Below, one piece after another: positions 10,033 through 18,347 of a stretch of 64,000 nucleotides of DNA. The translations under genes were made by a program, and so were the position numbers. The DNA comes from Microbulbifer okhotskensis (GTDB lineage: Bacteria > Pseudomonadota > Gammaproteobacteria > Pseudomonadales > Cellvibrionaceae): contig NZ_JALBWM010000014.1 of assembly GCF_023895975.1 (NCBI RefSeq), positions 1-64,000 on the forward strand, in the 5' to 3' direction. The notes below the pieces were generated by a model. The model did not search any database. It saw nothing but the letters and a program-made list of their open reading frames with translations, and was not told where the DNA came from. Every line of letters begins with the position of its first letter. Position 1 is the stretch's first letter.

Positions 10033-10731
10033 CTAGTCGGTATCAGCGTTGATTTTTCCGCAGAGGATTAGTGACGAGGGGTGAGGCAAAGAGGCGGCTT
10101 TGGGTTCACGAAGTGCCGCTAGCACAAATCCGTTGTCGGCAAATAACTGCAGCCAGCTTGCCAACGTTCGAAAGTACCAGGGCGCAGCGTCGTGAAAGTC
10201 ACCCGCGATACCCTCCCAGGAACCGCGTCTCCAGCCATCGAGATAATCCGCGTCACCACAAGATTGGTAGGGATGCAAGGTTTGAACAATCAAATAACCA
10301 TTGGGGTGAAGAATCTCGCCGGCATTTTTAAATATCTGTTCAACCGACTCTCTACCAATCAGTGAGAAGTTACATACGATAACTTCGAACTTCTGTGCCA
10401 GATTTTTGGCACAAATCTCTTGGTATTCAAACTGTCGATATGACTCATTGATCCCGGCGCGTTCGCTGGCTGTTTTTACCAGTGGCGCAATGCCATCAAT
10501 GCCACAAACCTGAATACCTTGCCCGGCGAGTTTCCTGCTCAACCATCCTTCACCGCAACCGATGTCCAACACACTTGCCGGATTGTATTCCAGCACTGTG
10601 GCGACTATGGCGGCATCGGTGATTAACTTGCGGCTAGGAATGGCGCCGTTATCAACTACCTGGGTCCATGCTTGTGCATTCTTATGCCAGCTACTGAGAA
10701 CCTGATCATCGCTAAATTCGGAATTAGGCAT
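10033..10731 (-). CDS. Class I SAM-dependent methyltransferase
   Basis: A 232-aa cytoplasmic methyltransferase of the UbiE/COQ5-like class I fold. SAM motif I reads VLDIGCGEGW at residues 54-63, the acidic residue ending strand beta-2 is in VCGIDG, and motif post-I/IV (EVIVCNFSLIG) follows. The substrate cannot be read from sequence. Homologues of this type are found in Pseudomonas and relatives as isolated genes. It diverges from the GMC oxidoreductase with an 83-base promoter gap. Confidence 0.85.
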   Translation of the reverse strand: MPNSEFSDDQVLSSWHKNAQAWTQVVDNGAIPSRKLITDAAIVATVLEYNPASVLDIGCGEGWLSRKLAGQGIQVCGIDGIAPLVKTASERAGINESYRQFEYQEICAKNLAQKFEVIVCNFSLIGRESVEQIFKNAGEILHPNGYLIVQTLHPYQSCGDADYLDGWRRGSWEGIAGDFHDAAPWYFRTLASWLQLFADNGFVLAALREPKAASLPHPSSLILCGKINADTD

Positions 10732-10814
10732 GTTTGGATGGCCTTCAGTCTGTCATTATTTTCTATGTGAGTGTACCGTCAGGTGACATCCAGCTACAAA
10801 GGTGCTGAGGTCCC

Positions 10815-12452
10815 ATGTCCACTCAAATGATTTTTGATTATGTGATCGTAGGTGCCGGCTCTGCCGGTTGTGTATTGGCCAATCGACTCAGTGCTGATGA
10901 ACAGCACAGGGTTTGTCTCCTGGAGGCGGGGCCCAGGGACAGAAGTCCGTTGATTAGCATTCCCTTAGGGATTGGCCAGTTGCTACCAGGGACCGGTTAT
11001 AACCTTCACCAATATACTGCGCCGCAACGGCACTTGAATGAAAGGCGGCTGTTTTGGCCGCGTGGTAGAACCCTTGGCGGTAGTAGCGCTATCAATGCGA
11101 TGGTTTATATCCGAGGCAATAGCGATGATTACGATGCTTGGGAGTCTGCTGGCAATCCGGGGTGGGGCTGGCAGGACTTACTGCCTTACTTTTTATTGGC
11201 CGAGGGCAATGAGCGGGGCACCGATGCCTATCACAGTGGATACGGCCCCTTGTCCGTATCGGACCTTAAGTGGAAAACTAAATCGGGGCAGGCGTTTGTG
11301 CGCGCCGCCCAAGCGTCGGGACATCGGCTGAATAGTGATTTTAATGGCAGCCAGCAAAATGGGGTGGGCTTTTATCAGGTAACCCAGCGACGAGGGCGCC
11401 GATGTTCTGCGGCTGCAGCCTATTTGCACCCGGTGGCCAATCGCCCCAATCTCTTTGTGCGCACTAATAGCCAGGTTGCCCGCGTGATATTCCGGGGGGA
11501 AAAGGCAACGGGTGTTGAGTTACTCAATGGCACAAAAATCCTGGCCAATAAGGAAGTGATACTGTCTGCGGGTGCTATCCAGTCTCCGCATTTGCTTTTA
11601 CTCTCCGGCGTCGGGCATGAAGGGGCGCTACGCAACATGGGTCTGATGCCGCAAAATCACCTGCCCGGTGTCGGTAAGAACCTGCAGGATCACCTGGATA
11701 TTATTCAGGTTGTGAAGGCTTCGGCAGCTGTCAGCTTTTCAGAGTCCCTTTGGCCGAAGGCGTTAACTGCACTGCGCTTGCCTGAATTGATTTTTTTAAA
11801 CCGGGGGCCTTTGAGCAGCAATGTGGCCGAGGCCGGAGGATTTGCTAGTTCGAGTCTGGCGGGGGGCAATCCGGATATTCAATTTCATATGACGGCGTCA
11901 CCGATCTTCCAGCACGGGTTTGAGAAACGCCCAGGCTACGGTTACTCCCTGCACGCCTGCGCTCTTCGCCCTAAAAGTCGCGGTGAGATTACCCTGGACT
12001 CCACTGATCCACGGGTACTGCCGAGGATTGAGCCCAACTATTTGAGTGAGCCTGAGGATCTGGAAGTACTGGTGGAAGCTTACGAGATGGCGAGGGATAT
12101 CCTTGCCCAGGAGGAACTCAGTCGCTATCAGAAAAGGCACTGGCTGCCAGAGCAGAAGTTGACTGATAGAGACTCGATCATCCACTATATTCGCCAACAT
12201 GCTGAGTCTATCTATCACCCTGTAGGTACTTGTCGAATGGGCAATGACGACTTGGCGGTGGTGGATAATGAACTAAAAGTACACGGTGTAGATGGACTGC
12301 GGGTTGTGGACGCCTCCATAATGCCGACCTTGATCAGTGGCAATACCAATGCGCCTGTGATCGCTATTGCGGAGAAGGCGGCAGATTTGATTTTGCAGCG
12401 ATCTCCGCGCTCGTTTGTAAAAGAGAATAGACACACTCAGGAAGTTGAATGA
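10815..12452 (+). CDS. GMC family FAD oxidoreductase (choline/alcohol dehydrogenase-like)
   Basis: Flavoprotein of the glucose-methanol-choline family, 545 aa, related to BetA and AlkJ, oxidising a primary alcohol to an aldehyde. The N-terminal FAD-binding motif GAGSAG is at residues 13-18; GMC signature 1 (GRTLGGSSAINAMVYIRG) is near 84-101; the active-site His lies in YHPVGTCRMG near the C-terminus, and GNTNAP with the closing FAD contact follows. No betB, betI or choline transporter lies beside it, so choline is not supported as the substrate. Its stop overlaps the rlmA start by four bases, an odd pairing that implies translational coupling. Confidence 0.88.
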   Translation: MSTQMIFDYVIVGAGSAGCVLANRLSADEQHRVCLLEAGPRDRSPLISIPLGIGQLLPGTGYNLHQYTAPQRHLNERRLFWPRGRTLGGSSAINAMVYIRGNSDDYDAWESAGNPGWGWQDLLPYFLLAEGNERGTDAYHSGYGPLSVSDLKWKTKSGQAFVRAAQASGHRLNSDFNGSQQNGVGFYQVTQRRGRRCSAAAAYLHPVANRPNLFVRTNSQVARVIFRGEKATGVELLNGTKILANKEVILSAGAIQSPHLLLLSGVGHEGALRNMGLMPQNHLPGVGKNLQDHLDIIQVVKASAAVSFSESLWPKALTALRLPELIFLNRGPLSSNVAEAGGFASSSLAGGNPDIQFHMTASPIFQHGFEKRPGYGYSLHACALRPKSRGEITLDSTDPRVLPRIEPNYLSEPEDLEVLVEAYEMARDILAQEELSRYQKRHWLPEQKLTDRDSIIHYIRQHAESIYHPVGTCRMGNDDLAVVDNELKVHGVDGLRVVDASIMPTLISGNTNAPVIAIAEKAADLILQRSPRSFVKENRHTQEVE

Positions 12453-13252
12453 TCTGGCAATGCCCGCTTTGTGCTGCCCCTTTAACATTGGGAAAAGATA
12501 CATGGCACTGTACTAATCGACACAATTTTGACTGCGCGCGGGAGGGGTACGTTAATCTATTGCCCGTTTATCGCAAACGTCGCAAAGATCCCGGCGATTC
12601 TTCAGAGATGCTGCACGCGCGGCGGCGTTTTCTCCATGCTGGATATTACCGCCCATTGGTGGATAGCATTGCTGCGTTATTGCCCTATAAACCTGGCCGC
12701 CGGTTGTTGGATATAGGCTGTGGTGAAGGCTATTACTTGCGAGAGCTCGAGTCCGCCGGTTGGCACGGGCATGCGCTTTCCGGCATTGATATCTCCAAGT
12801 CTGGCGTGCGTATGGCTGCCAAACGGGACAGCGGTGCTCAGTTTGTGGTTGCCAGTAATGTCAACCTGCCAATTGCCGCGGGTTCTGTGGATAACTTACT
12901 TAAAATCTTTGCCCCCGCCCCCGACCATGAAATGGAGCGCGTGATTAAAACCGGGGGGCACCTGGTGGATGTTTCACCAGGGCCCGATCATTTATGGACG
13001 CTCAAGCAGCACCTATATAGAGAACCGCGTAAACATACGGCTCCGAAAATTATCGAAAAATTGTCGCCGGAAGTTGATTTGCGTACCTGTTTCCAGTTTG
13101 AGCTGAAGGGTAAGCAGGCAATCTCCGATTTCCTTGCTATGACGCCTTTTGCTTGGAAGGGCAATCGTGAGGCGCGACAAAAGTTAGAGGAACGGACGAG
13201 CCTGACGCTGGAAGCGGACTTTGTCATTCGTCGATTTATCAAGCACAAATAG
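12449..13252 (+). CDS. rlmA: 23S rRNA (guanine-N1)-methyltransferase
   Basis: SAM enzyme that methylates N1 of G745 (RlmA-I) or G748 (RlmA-II/TlrB) in domain II of 23S rRNA. The 267-aa protein has the N-terminal zinc ribbon (Cys5, Cys8, Cys21, His25) followed by the NFDCAREGYVNLL signature, then the SAM motif LLDIGCGEG at residues 86-94. For a Gram-negative, the G745 (RlmA-I) activity is the likely one. It is coupled to the GMC oxidoreductase by an ATGA overlap and precedes tadA by about 77 bases, so two translation-related genes sit together. Confidence 0.9.
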   Translation: MIWQCPLCAAPLTLGKDTWHCTNRHNFDCAREGYVNLLPVYRKRRKDPGDSSEMLHARRRFLHAGYYRPLVDSIAALLPYKPGRRLLDIGCGEGYYLRELESAGWHGHALSGIDISKSGVRMAAKRDSGAQFVVASNVNLPIAAGSVDNLLKIFAPAPDHEMERVIKTGGHLVDVSPGPDHLWTLKQHLYREPRKHTAPKIIEKLSPEVDLRTCFQFELKGKQAISDFLAMTPFAWKGNREARQKLEERTSLTLEADFVIRRFIKHK

Positions 13253-13329
13253 TAATAGTGCATCGTAAATGGCGGTACGCTCGGCTGGGGTGTTTGACAA
13301 AGATCAGATAGAGGTAATTGAAAAGCGTT

Positions 13330-13785
13330 ATGGCGACTCCTAAAGACTATGGATTTATGCGCCGGGCTCTTGAGCTTGCGCAAATCGCGGCAGAGCGTGG
13401 AGAAGTGCCGGTTGGCGCTGTCTTGGTGCAGGACGGCAAGGTGATTGGTGAGGGTAGTAATCGGCCTATTGGCAACTGCGACCCCAGTGCCCATGCGGAG
13501 ATTGTTGCCCTGCGTCAGGCTGCGGACAAGCAACAGAATTATCGCCTGCCCAACACCACACTGTTTGTCACGATTGAACCCTGCACAATGTGTTTTGGCG
13601 CCCTGGTACATGCGAGGGTAGGGCGTCTGGTATATGGTGCCACTGAGCCCAGGGCTGGAGTCGTTGAGAGCCAGCTGGCGTTGACTCAGGCCAGCTTCTT
13701 CAACCATAAAATTACCGTAGAATCGGGAGTGATGGCGGAAGAAGCCAGCCAATTGGTACGTGAGTTCTTTCATGATCGACGCTGA
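13330..13785 (+). CDS. tadA: tRNA-specific adenosine deaminase
   Basis: Essential deaminase that converts A34 to inosine in tRNA-Arg(ACG). In the 151-aa product the zinc site is complete: His55-Ala-Glu57 (Glu is the proton shuttle) and Pro84-Cys85-x-x-Cys88. Two starts are possible: TTG at 13318, only three bases after a GAGG box, and ATG at 13330. I prefer the ATG, which gives the usual family N-terminus. The 3' end overlaps the next gene by 14 bases. Confidence 0.93.
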   Translation: MATPKDYGFMRRALELAQIAAERGEVPVGAVLVQDGKVIGEGSNRPIGNCDPSAHAEIVALRQAADKQQNYRLPNTTLFVTIEPCTMCFGALVHARVGRLVYGATEPRAGVVESQLALTQASFFNHKITVESGVMAEEASQLVREFFHDRR

Positions 13786-14209
13786 AATGGTCTTTGCTTT
13801 CATGGTGAATTCCATTGTCGTTGCGACGGTGGTTCTGATTCACCATGAGGCTCTCAGCGCCCTTGCTCGAATAGGACACTGGCTGCCCCTGAAGCGCAAC
13901 CTGGCCATTGTCATGGGGGTGTTTGGTGCTTTGGTCGCCCATGTCGCGGAAATTTGGCTGTTTGCATACAGCTATTACTTTATGGTGAATTCGCCGTATT
14001 TTGGCACTTTGGTTGGGAATTTTGATGGCAGTTTAATCGACTGTGCTTACTTCTCTTTTACCACCTATACCTCACTCGGATTTGGCGATATCGAACCCCA
14101 GGGACATTTGCGATTTACAGCGGGACTTGAGGCCTTGACAGGGTTGGTGATGATCACCTGGACTGCATCATTTATGTTTTTGAAGATGCAGCGGTACTGG
14201 GATATTTAA
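13772..14209 (+). CDS. Small potassium-channel-family membrane protein
   Basis: A 145-aa inner-membrane protein with the pore-loop signature of two-helix K+ channels: Thr-Ser-Leu-Gly-Phe-Gly-Asp at residues 100-106, equivalent to TVGYGD. Hydrophobic segments at about 5-25, 45-70 and 118-138 flank the pore loop, so there is one more helix than in a minimal KcsA-like channel. There is no cytosolic RCK domain. The ATG at 13772 overlaps the tadA stop; a GTG at 13760 is the alternative. Whether it passes K+ selectively is unknown, since Phe replaces the usual Tyr. It converges with the next gene with a one-base gap. Confidence 0.78.
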   Translation: MIDAEMVFAFMVNSIVVATVVLIHHEALSALARIGHWLPLKRNLAIVMGVFGALVAHVAEIWLFAYSYYFMVNSPYFGTLVGNFDGSLIDCAYFSFTTYTSLGFGDIEPQGHLRFTAGLEALTGLVMITWTASFMFLKMQRYWDI

Positions 14210-14210
14210 A

Positions 14211-15143
14211 CTAGCGTTTTATTCTCGCAGTTCGACCGATGCTATAGATGGGTTTTTGTGCGGGGTAAAATTCTCTCGCGTGGCGTTTCAGATAGAGGTG
14301 TCTCTCAACACTGCGCCATAATTTTCCGAATGGGTGCAACCAATATAGCCAGCGAGGTACATTGGCCCGGTGGATATTGGACTTGATAATGCTCGACGTG
14401 TGTTCACTTTCCCAAAGCAGGTGCGGTTCAATACCGTAGAGCTTTAAGTCAAACTGCCAGAAATGGTCAAATACCTTATCAATGGGCTCGAAGATGCGGT
14501 TAGCATAGTTCAGAACCTTCTCCATACCGGCCCGGTTGATCAGGTAACCTTGGGCCCCGCACCAACCACGCTCAGGCCGAACCAGCCGGTGAACGCCATC
14601 GTTCAGTGGTTGAATGATCTTGCGCTTCCTTACCTTTAGTCCCATCAGTCGAATCATTTCGATATCTTCTGGTAAGCGCTCCAGTTCCGCCAGGACCCGA
14701 CCGAAAGAGGGCTCTAGCTGCACATCGTCTTCAAGAATACAGACCCTGTCCAAACCGGAGCGGTATGCCCTGCGAATAGCGCGCAGGTGAGCGAGGTAGC
14801 AACCGATTTCCGAGTTTTTAAGCTCACATAAATGTCGCCATCGGCTTGTCTCGTTATCAATAAATTCACCGTCAACCAGGTGCGGTCTACCAGCACGACC
14901 ATCGACACCTATGATCGTGCTGACATGTAAACGCTGCATTTTGGCGGCACTGACCAGGTGATCTACGCTGTTGCTCCGAGGTTGAAGGGTGATAATCCAG
15001 CAGGGCGTATTGGCAACATAAGGTGCCAGGCGCCGTGGACGCGAAGTGATTGGGGTTCGAGAGCGCAGCGGCAGATGCTGCCGGGGTTTACCACGGGGTA
15101 GGGGGGGCTTGCGTGCGCGCTTGGGTTCGGCAGTAACCGACAT
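14211..15143 (-). CDS. Glycosyltransferase family 25 protein
   Basis: A 310-aa enzyme of the GT25 family (LPS galactosyltransferase/LgtB-like; also procollagen galactosyltransferases). Visible family features are an N-terminal CWIITL strand, the EIGCYLAHLRAIRRAYRSG stretch, the CILEDDVQL metal-binding motif (EDD), and the downstream GAQGYLINR acceptor motif. The longest frame extends 46 codons further to 15281, but its N-terminus looks spurious; I start at the ATG at 15143. The first 40 residues are unusually rich in Arg and Pro. It is isolated from any polysaccharide cluster, and its acceptor is unknown. Confidence 0.85.
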   Translation of the reverse strand: MSVTAEPKRARKPPLPRGKPRQHLPLRSRTPITSRPRRLAPYVANTPCWIITLQPRSNSVDHLVSAAKMQRLHVSTIIGVDGRAGRPHLVDGEFIDNETSRWRHLCELKNSEIGCYLAHLRAIRRAYRSGLDRVCILEDDVQLEPSFGRVLAELERLPEDIEMIRLMGLKVRKRKIIQPLNDGVHRLVRPERGWCGAQGYLINRAGMEKVLNYANRIFEPIDKVFDHFWQFDLKLYGIEPHLLWESEHTSSIIKSNIHRANVPRWLYWLHPFGKLWRSVERHLYLKRHAREFYPAQKPIYSIGRTARIKR

Positions 15144-15585
15144 GATACCGGCGCTAAACCGTGGTGCGGTTAGGAACGTTATCAATGCTAAAATGACAGG
15201 GTTTTTCCAAGCTTGTGAATAGGATATGGCTCCATTTTTGGCAGAAGCTTGAAGGGATCTACTTTGTGGGCAGGGAATCATGCCTGCTCTCCCTCTGTGT
15301 GGGCGATGATCAACTGCTTTAGGATGCCGCCCTCTACAGTACTTTTAGGTTCCGAAGCAGTCTGACTTTTCGACAGTCAATTTCTGCATACTACCCTGTC
15401 AAGATTAAGGTTCGACTCAAGAGTCCGGGATATTTGAAAATACATTGGGTGACGAGCTAGCAAGTCATTCTTGAATATCATTTGGAGCGACTTTTGTTAG
15501 CAGTCTTATCAATAAAAACATTTGGTGAGTGTGAAAATAAGCGGGTTAAATCACTAGGAACGGCAGGACAATATCAGGGCAGTGG
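15144..15585. other. 442-base intergenic region, no gene seen
   Basis: Between the divergent glycosyltransferase and the broken MFS transporter. The sequence is A+T-rich toward the right and should hold promoters for both, but I cannot pick a convincing -35/-10 pair or any structured RNA. Confidence 0.5.
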
Positions 15586-16782
15586 ATGAAATCTGATTTT
15601 ATCAAAATGGCATTGATCTTAGGGCTGCTCAGCTCTGTGGGTCCTATGGCGATAGATATGTATCTGCCGGCATTGCCTGCGATGGCAAATGCTTTGGGAA
15701 CCTCAAGCAAAGCCGCACAGTACACTTTAATGGCTTATTTTATTGCTTTTTGAGCCTGCCAAATTTTCTATGGCCCCGCTTCAGATATGTTTGGTCGCAA
15801 GCGGCCTCTGTATTTTGGCTTATCTCTTTTTACACTGGCTTCGCTTTGTTGTGCTCTCGCGAAGAGTATTGAATGGTTGATATTTTTCAGGTTATTACAG
15901 GGGGTTGGCGCTGCATCAGTGATGTCTATTCCCCGTGCGGTTATTAGAGATTCCTATACGGGTACTCAAGCTACCCGTCTTTTAACCACTGTGATGTTGG
16001 TCCTCGCGATTTCTCCGATGCTCGCTCCATTAATTGGTAGTCTTTTATTAATACCGTTTGGGTGGCGAAGTGTATTTGTCGGGATATCAGTCGCAACTTT
16101 TTTGGGTTTACTGCTGGCAATTACCAGTTTACCTGAGACATTAAAACCTGAGGACCGGATACCCTTTAAGGCCGAGGTGATGTTCAATGCATTTTCGACT
16201 TTACTGCGTGATCCTGTCTACATGGGGCTGGTATGTATTGGTGGATTTGGGTTTGCCAGTTTCTTTGCTTTCCTGGCTACGGCTTCATTTTTGTATATCG
16301 ATTACTATGGATTAAGTCCTGTGCAATTCAGTATGGCGTTTGCACTGAATGCCCTGAGCTTCTTCCTGTCGAGTCAGTTTGCGGCAAATTTTGGCAGTCG
16401 CTTTGGGATACCAGTAATTCTCAAATGGGCGATAAGAGGGTTTATGGTGAGTTCATTGATTATGTTTGGCGTGATCACGGCCGGATTTGATCACTTTGCA
16501 TTGCTGGTAGTGATGTTGCTGATGACTTATGGCTGTCTGGGATTGGTTCTTCCAACCACTTTAATTCTTTCTCTGGAACAGCATGGTTCCATAGCGGGAA
16601 CGGCTTCATCGCTTGGTGGTGCGATACAGCTATCCATGGGGGCTGTAGCTATCGTCATCACCAGTTTAGTGTTTAATGGTACTCCCCAACCACTGGCTGC
16701 TGTAATAGCAGCCTGCGGCGTGCTGGCACTATTGATGTCAAGACTAACGTTACGCAAAGTGATTAAATCGGTGAAGGAATAG
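15586..16782 (+). pseudogene. Bcr/CflA-type MFS drug transporter interrupted by TGA at codon 56
   Basis: A 399-codon frame starting at ATG 15586 encodes a 12-helix MFS exporter of the Bcr/CflA drug-resistance type. The first helix carries the family signature (GPMAIDMYLPALPAM at about residues 19-33), and the loop 2-3 motif YGPASDMFGRKRPL follows. Codon 56 (15751-15753) is TGA inside helix 2, where relatives have a Gly codon; a single G-to-T change from GGA explains it. The rest stays open to 16782. The downstream remnant from ATG 15787 (331 aa) lacks helix 1 and most of helix 2 and is unlikely to fold as a transporter. It is more A+T-rich than its neighbours. A sequencing error is the main alternative. 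Confidence 0.85.
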
Positions 16783-16852
16783 TATTTCCCCTTCATATTT
16801 TCACCCTGAACACTGAAGAAACGTCAGTATTCAGTTAATTTTTGGCTGGCTG

Positions 16853-17353
16853 TTAGTAAGCACCCGCGCTGTAGATCAGCTCATAACTGTGGCTGTACAG
16901 CTCCAGAATATTGCCAAATGGATCTTCCATATAAATCATGCGGTAGGGTTTTTCTCCCGGGTAGTAGTAGCGGGGCTTTGGCATGCGTTTTTTACCACCA
17001 GCGGCAACAATTCTATCGGCCAGTTCCTCCAAGTTGGGGTCTTGCACACAAAAGTGAAAAATTCCCGTTTTCCAGTATTCAAAATTGTTCTCTGGGTTTT
17101 CCTGGTTGTTAAATTCAAACAACTCTATGCCGATACGATCGCCTGTGGATAGGTGGGCAATGCGAAAGCTGCTCCAGTCGGGCCCAAAAACATCAGTACA
17201 CATTTCGCCAATGGCACTTTTGTCTTCTTCAATTTCCGTGGGTTTCATAATCAAGTACCAGCCCAATACCTCGGTATAAAATTTCACGGCTTTTTCCAGT
17301 TTTGGCACCGAAATACCAATATGTGAGAAAGTCCTGGGGTATACATTGCTCAT
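16853..17353 (-). CDS. VOC (glyoxalase/bleomycin-resistance) family protein
   Basis: A 166-aa metal-dependent enzyme of the vicinal-oxygen-chelate superfamily. Two beta-alpha-beta modules are visible; candidate metal ligands are His11 (FSHIGISV), Glu79 (GIELFEF), His100 (GIFHFCVQD) and Glu151 (GNILELYS). Members include lactoylglutathione lyases and ring-cleaving dioxygenases; the substrate here is unknown. The ATG at 17353 has AAGGAG six bases upstream, which rules out the upstream ATG at 17383. It diverges from a LysR regulator across 93 bases, the usual arrangement for a LysR-controlled target gene. Confidence 0.87.
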   Translation of the reverse strand: MSNVYPRTFSHIGISVPKLEKAVKFYTEVLGWYLIMKPTEIEEDKSAIGEMCTDVFGPDWSSFRIAHLSTGDRIGIELFEFNNQENPENNFEYWKTGIFHFCVQDPNLEELADRIVAAGGKKRMPKPRYYYPGEKPYRMIYMEDPFGNILELYSHSYELIYSAGAY

Positions 17354-17446
17354 TGGAGTCTCCTTGATTTGAATTAGCGCCAACGTTACAGGGTATTTTT
17401 AATTACGTATAATTATCATTTGAAATATTATTGAGTATGTATCGTA

Positions 17447-18316
17447 ATGATAAATCCGGTTTGGTTGCGTAGCTTTTGCGTACTTGTGGAGGAGGGGCAC
17501 TTCACGCGGACGGCAGATAGACTCCATATGACCCAGTCCGGGGTAAGCCAGCAGGTGCGGAAGCTGGAGGAATACCTTGGAGTTGCTTTACTGGATAGGC
17601 AGGGGAAGCAATTTACGCTGACTGATGCCGGAGGCTGTCTGTATAAAGAAGCGCAGGAAATTGTCCAGGCTTTGTCGGACTTAGCCGAAAAGGTGGCAGC
17701 CGATCCCACCTATGAGGGAAATGTTCGGCTTATGTCTCCCGGAAGCGTTGGGCTTAAAATCTATCCCAAGTTATTGGCACTACAAAAGCGGCATCCGGGT
17801 CTGGCGATAGATTATCGTTTTGCACCCAACTCCGATGTGGAGCGATATATGGTGGAATACAATGCTGACATCGGCTTGATGACCCGGCCCTCATCTTTGC
17901 CGGAGGTCAACAGCCGACCAATGGCTAGTGAAGAGCTCTTGCTGGTCACACCCTTTATGAATAATGCTCCAGATTGGCAGGAGCTACTAACTTTGGGGTA
18001 TATCGGTCATCCCGATGGGCATCATCATGCCAGTCTGTTACTCGGCGCCAATTACTCGCAGTTCCTGAATGTAAGTATGTTTGCGCAGAGGGGGTTTTCT
18101 AATCAGATCAGTTTAATTCTCGAACCAGTGAGTATGGGGCTGGGGTTTACGGTGTTACCGGCGCATGCGGTTCGGGCCTTTCACCATCCTAAACTAATTA
18201 GCGCGCATAGACTGGAAAACCCCGTTAACGAAACGCTCTACTTAATTACCCGGCGACACAGGAACCTTCCTGCTCGGATGAATATGCTGGTAGGGGAGAT
18301 TAGGCGCTGGTTATAA
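17447..18316 (+). CDS. LysR family transcriptional regulator
   Basis: A 289-aa regulator with the N-terminal winged helix-turn-helix (residues 3-62, containing HFTRTADRLHMTQSGVSQQV) and a C-terminal periplasmic-binding-like effector domain (about 90-285). It diverges from the VOC enzyme gene, which is its likely target. The 93-base intergenic space is A+T-rich and contains an inverted ATTACG...CGTAAT pair (17402-17407 and 17443-17448) that could be part of its operator. The effector is unknown. The deaminase-like gene begins 31 bases after its stop on the same strand and could be co-transcribed. Confidence 0.9.
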   Translation: MINPVWLRSFCVLVEEGHFTRTADRLHMTQSGVSQQVRKLEEYLGVALLDRQGKQFTLTDAGGCLYKEAQEIVQALSDLAEKVAADPTYEGNVRLMSPGSVGLKIYPKLLALQKRHPGLAIDYRFAPNSDVERYMVEYNADIGLMTRPSSLPEVNSRPMASEELLLVTPFMNNAPDWQELLTLGYIGHPDGHHHASLLLGANYSQFLNVSMFAQRGFSNQISLILEPVSMGLGFTVLPAHAVRAFHHPKLISAHRLENPVNETLYLITRRHRNLPARMNMLVGEIRRWL

Positions 18317-18347
18317 ACTAGAAACTTGATTTTATCGAGCCGGAGCT

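Noticed and set aside
12988..13815. 275-codon minus-strand frame across rlmA and tadA
   Set aside because: Antisense to two well-supported genes; product has no recognisable motif.
15751..15753. TGA as a selenocysteine codon
   Set aside because: Relatives have glycine, not cysteine, at this position, and no selenocysteine function is known for Bcr/CflA transporters.
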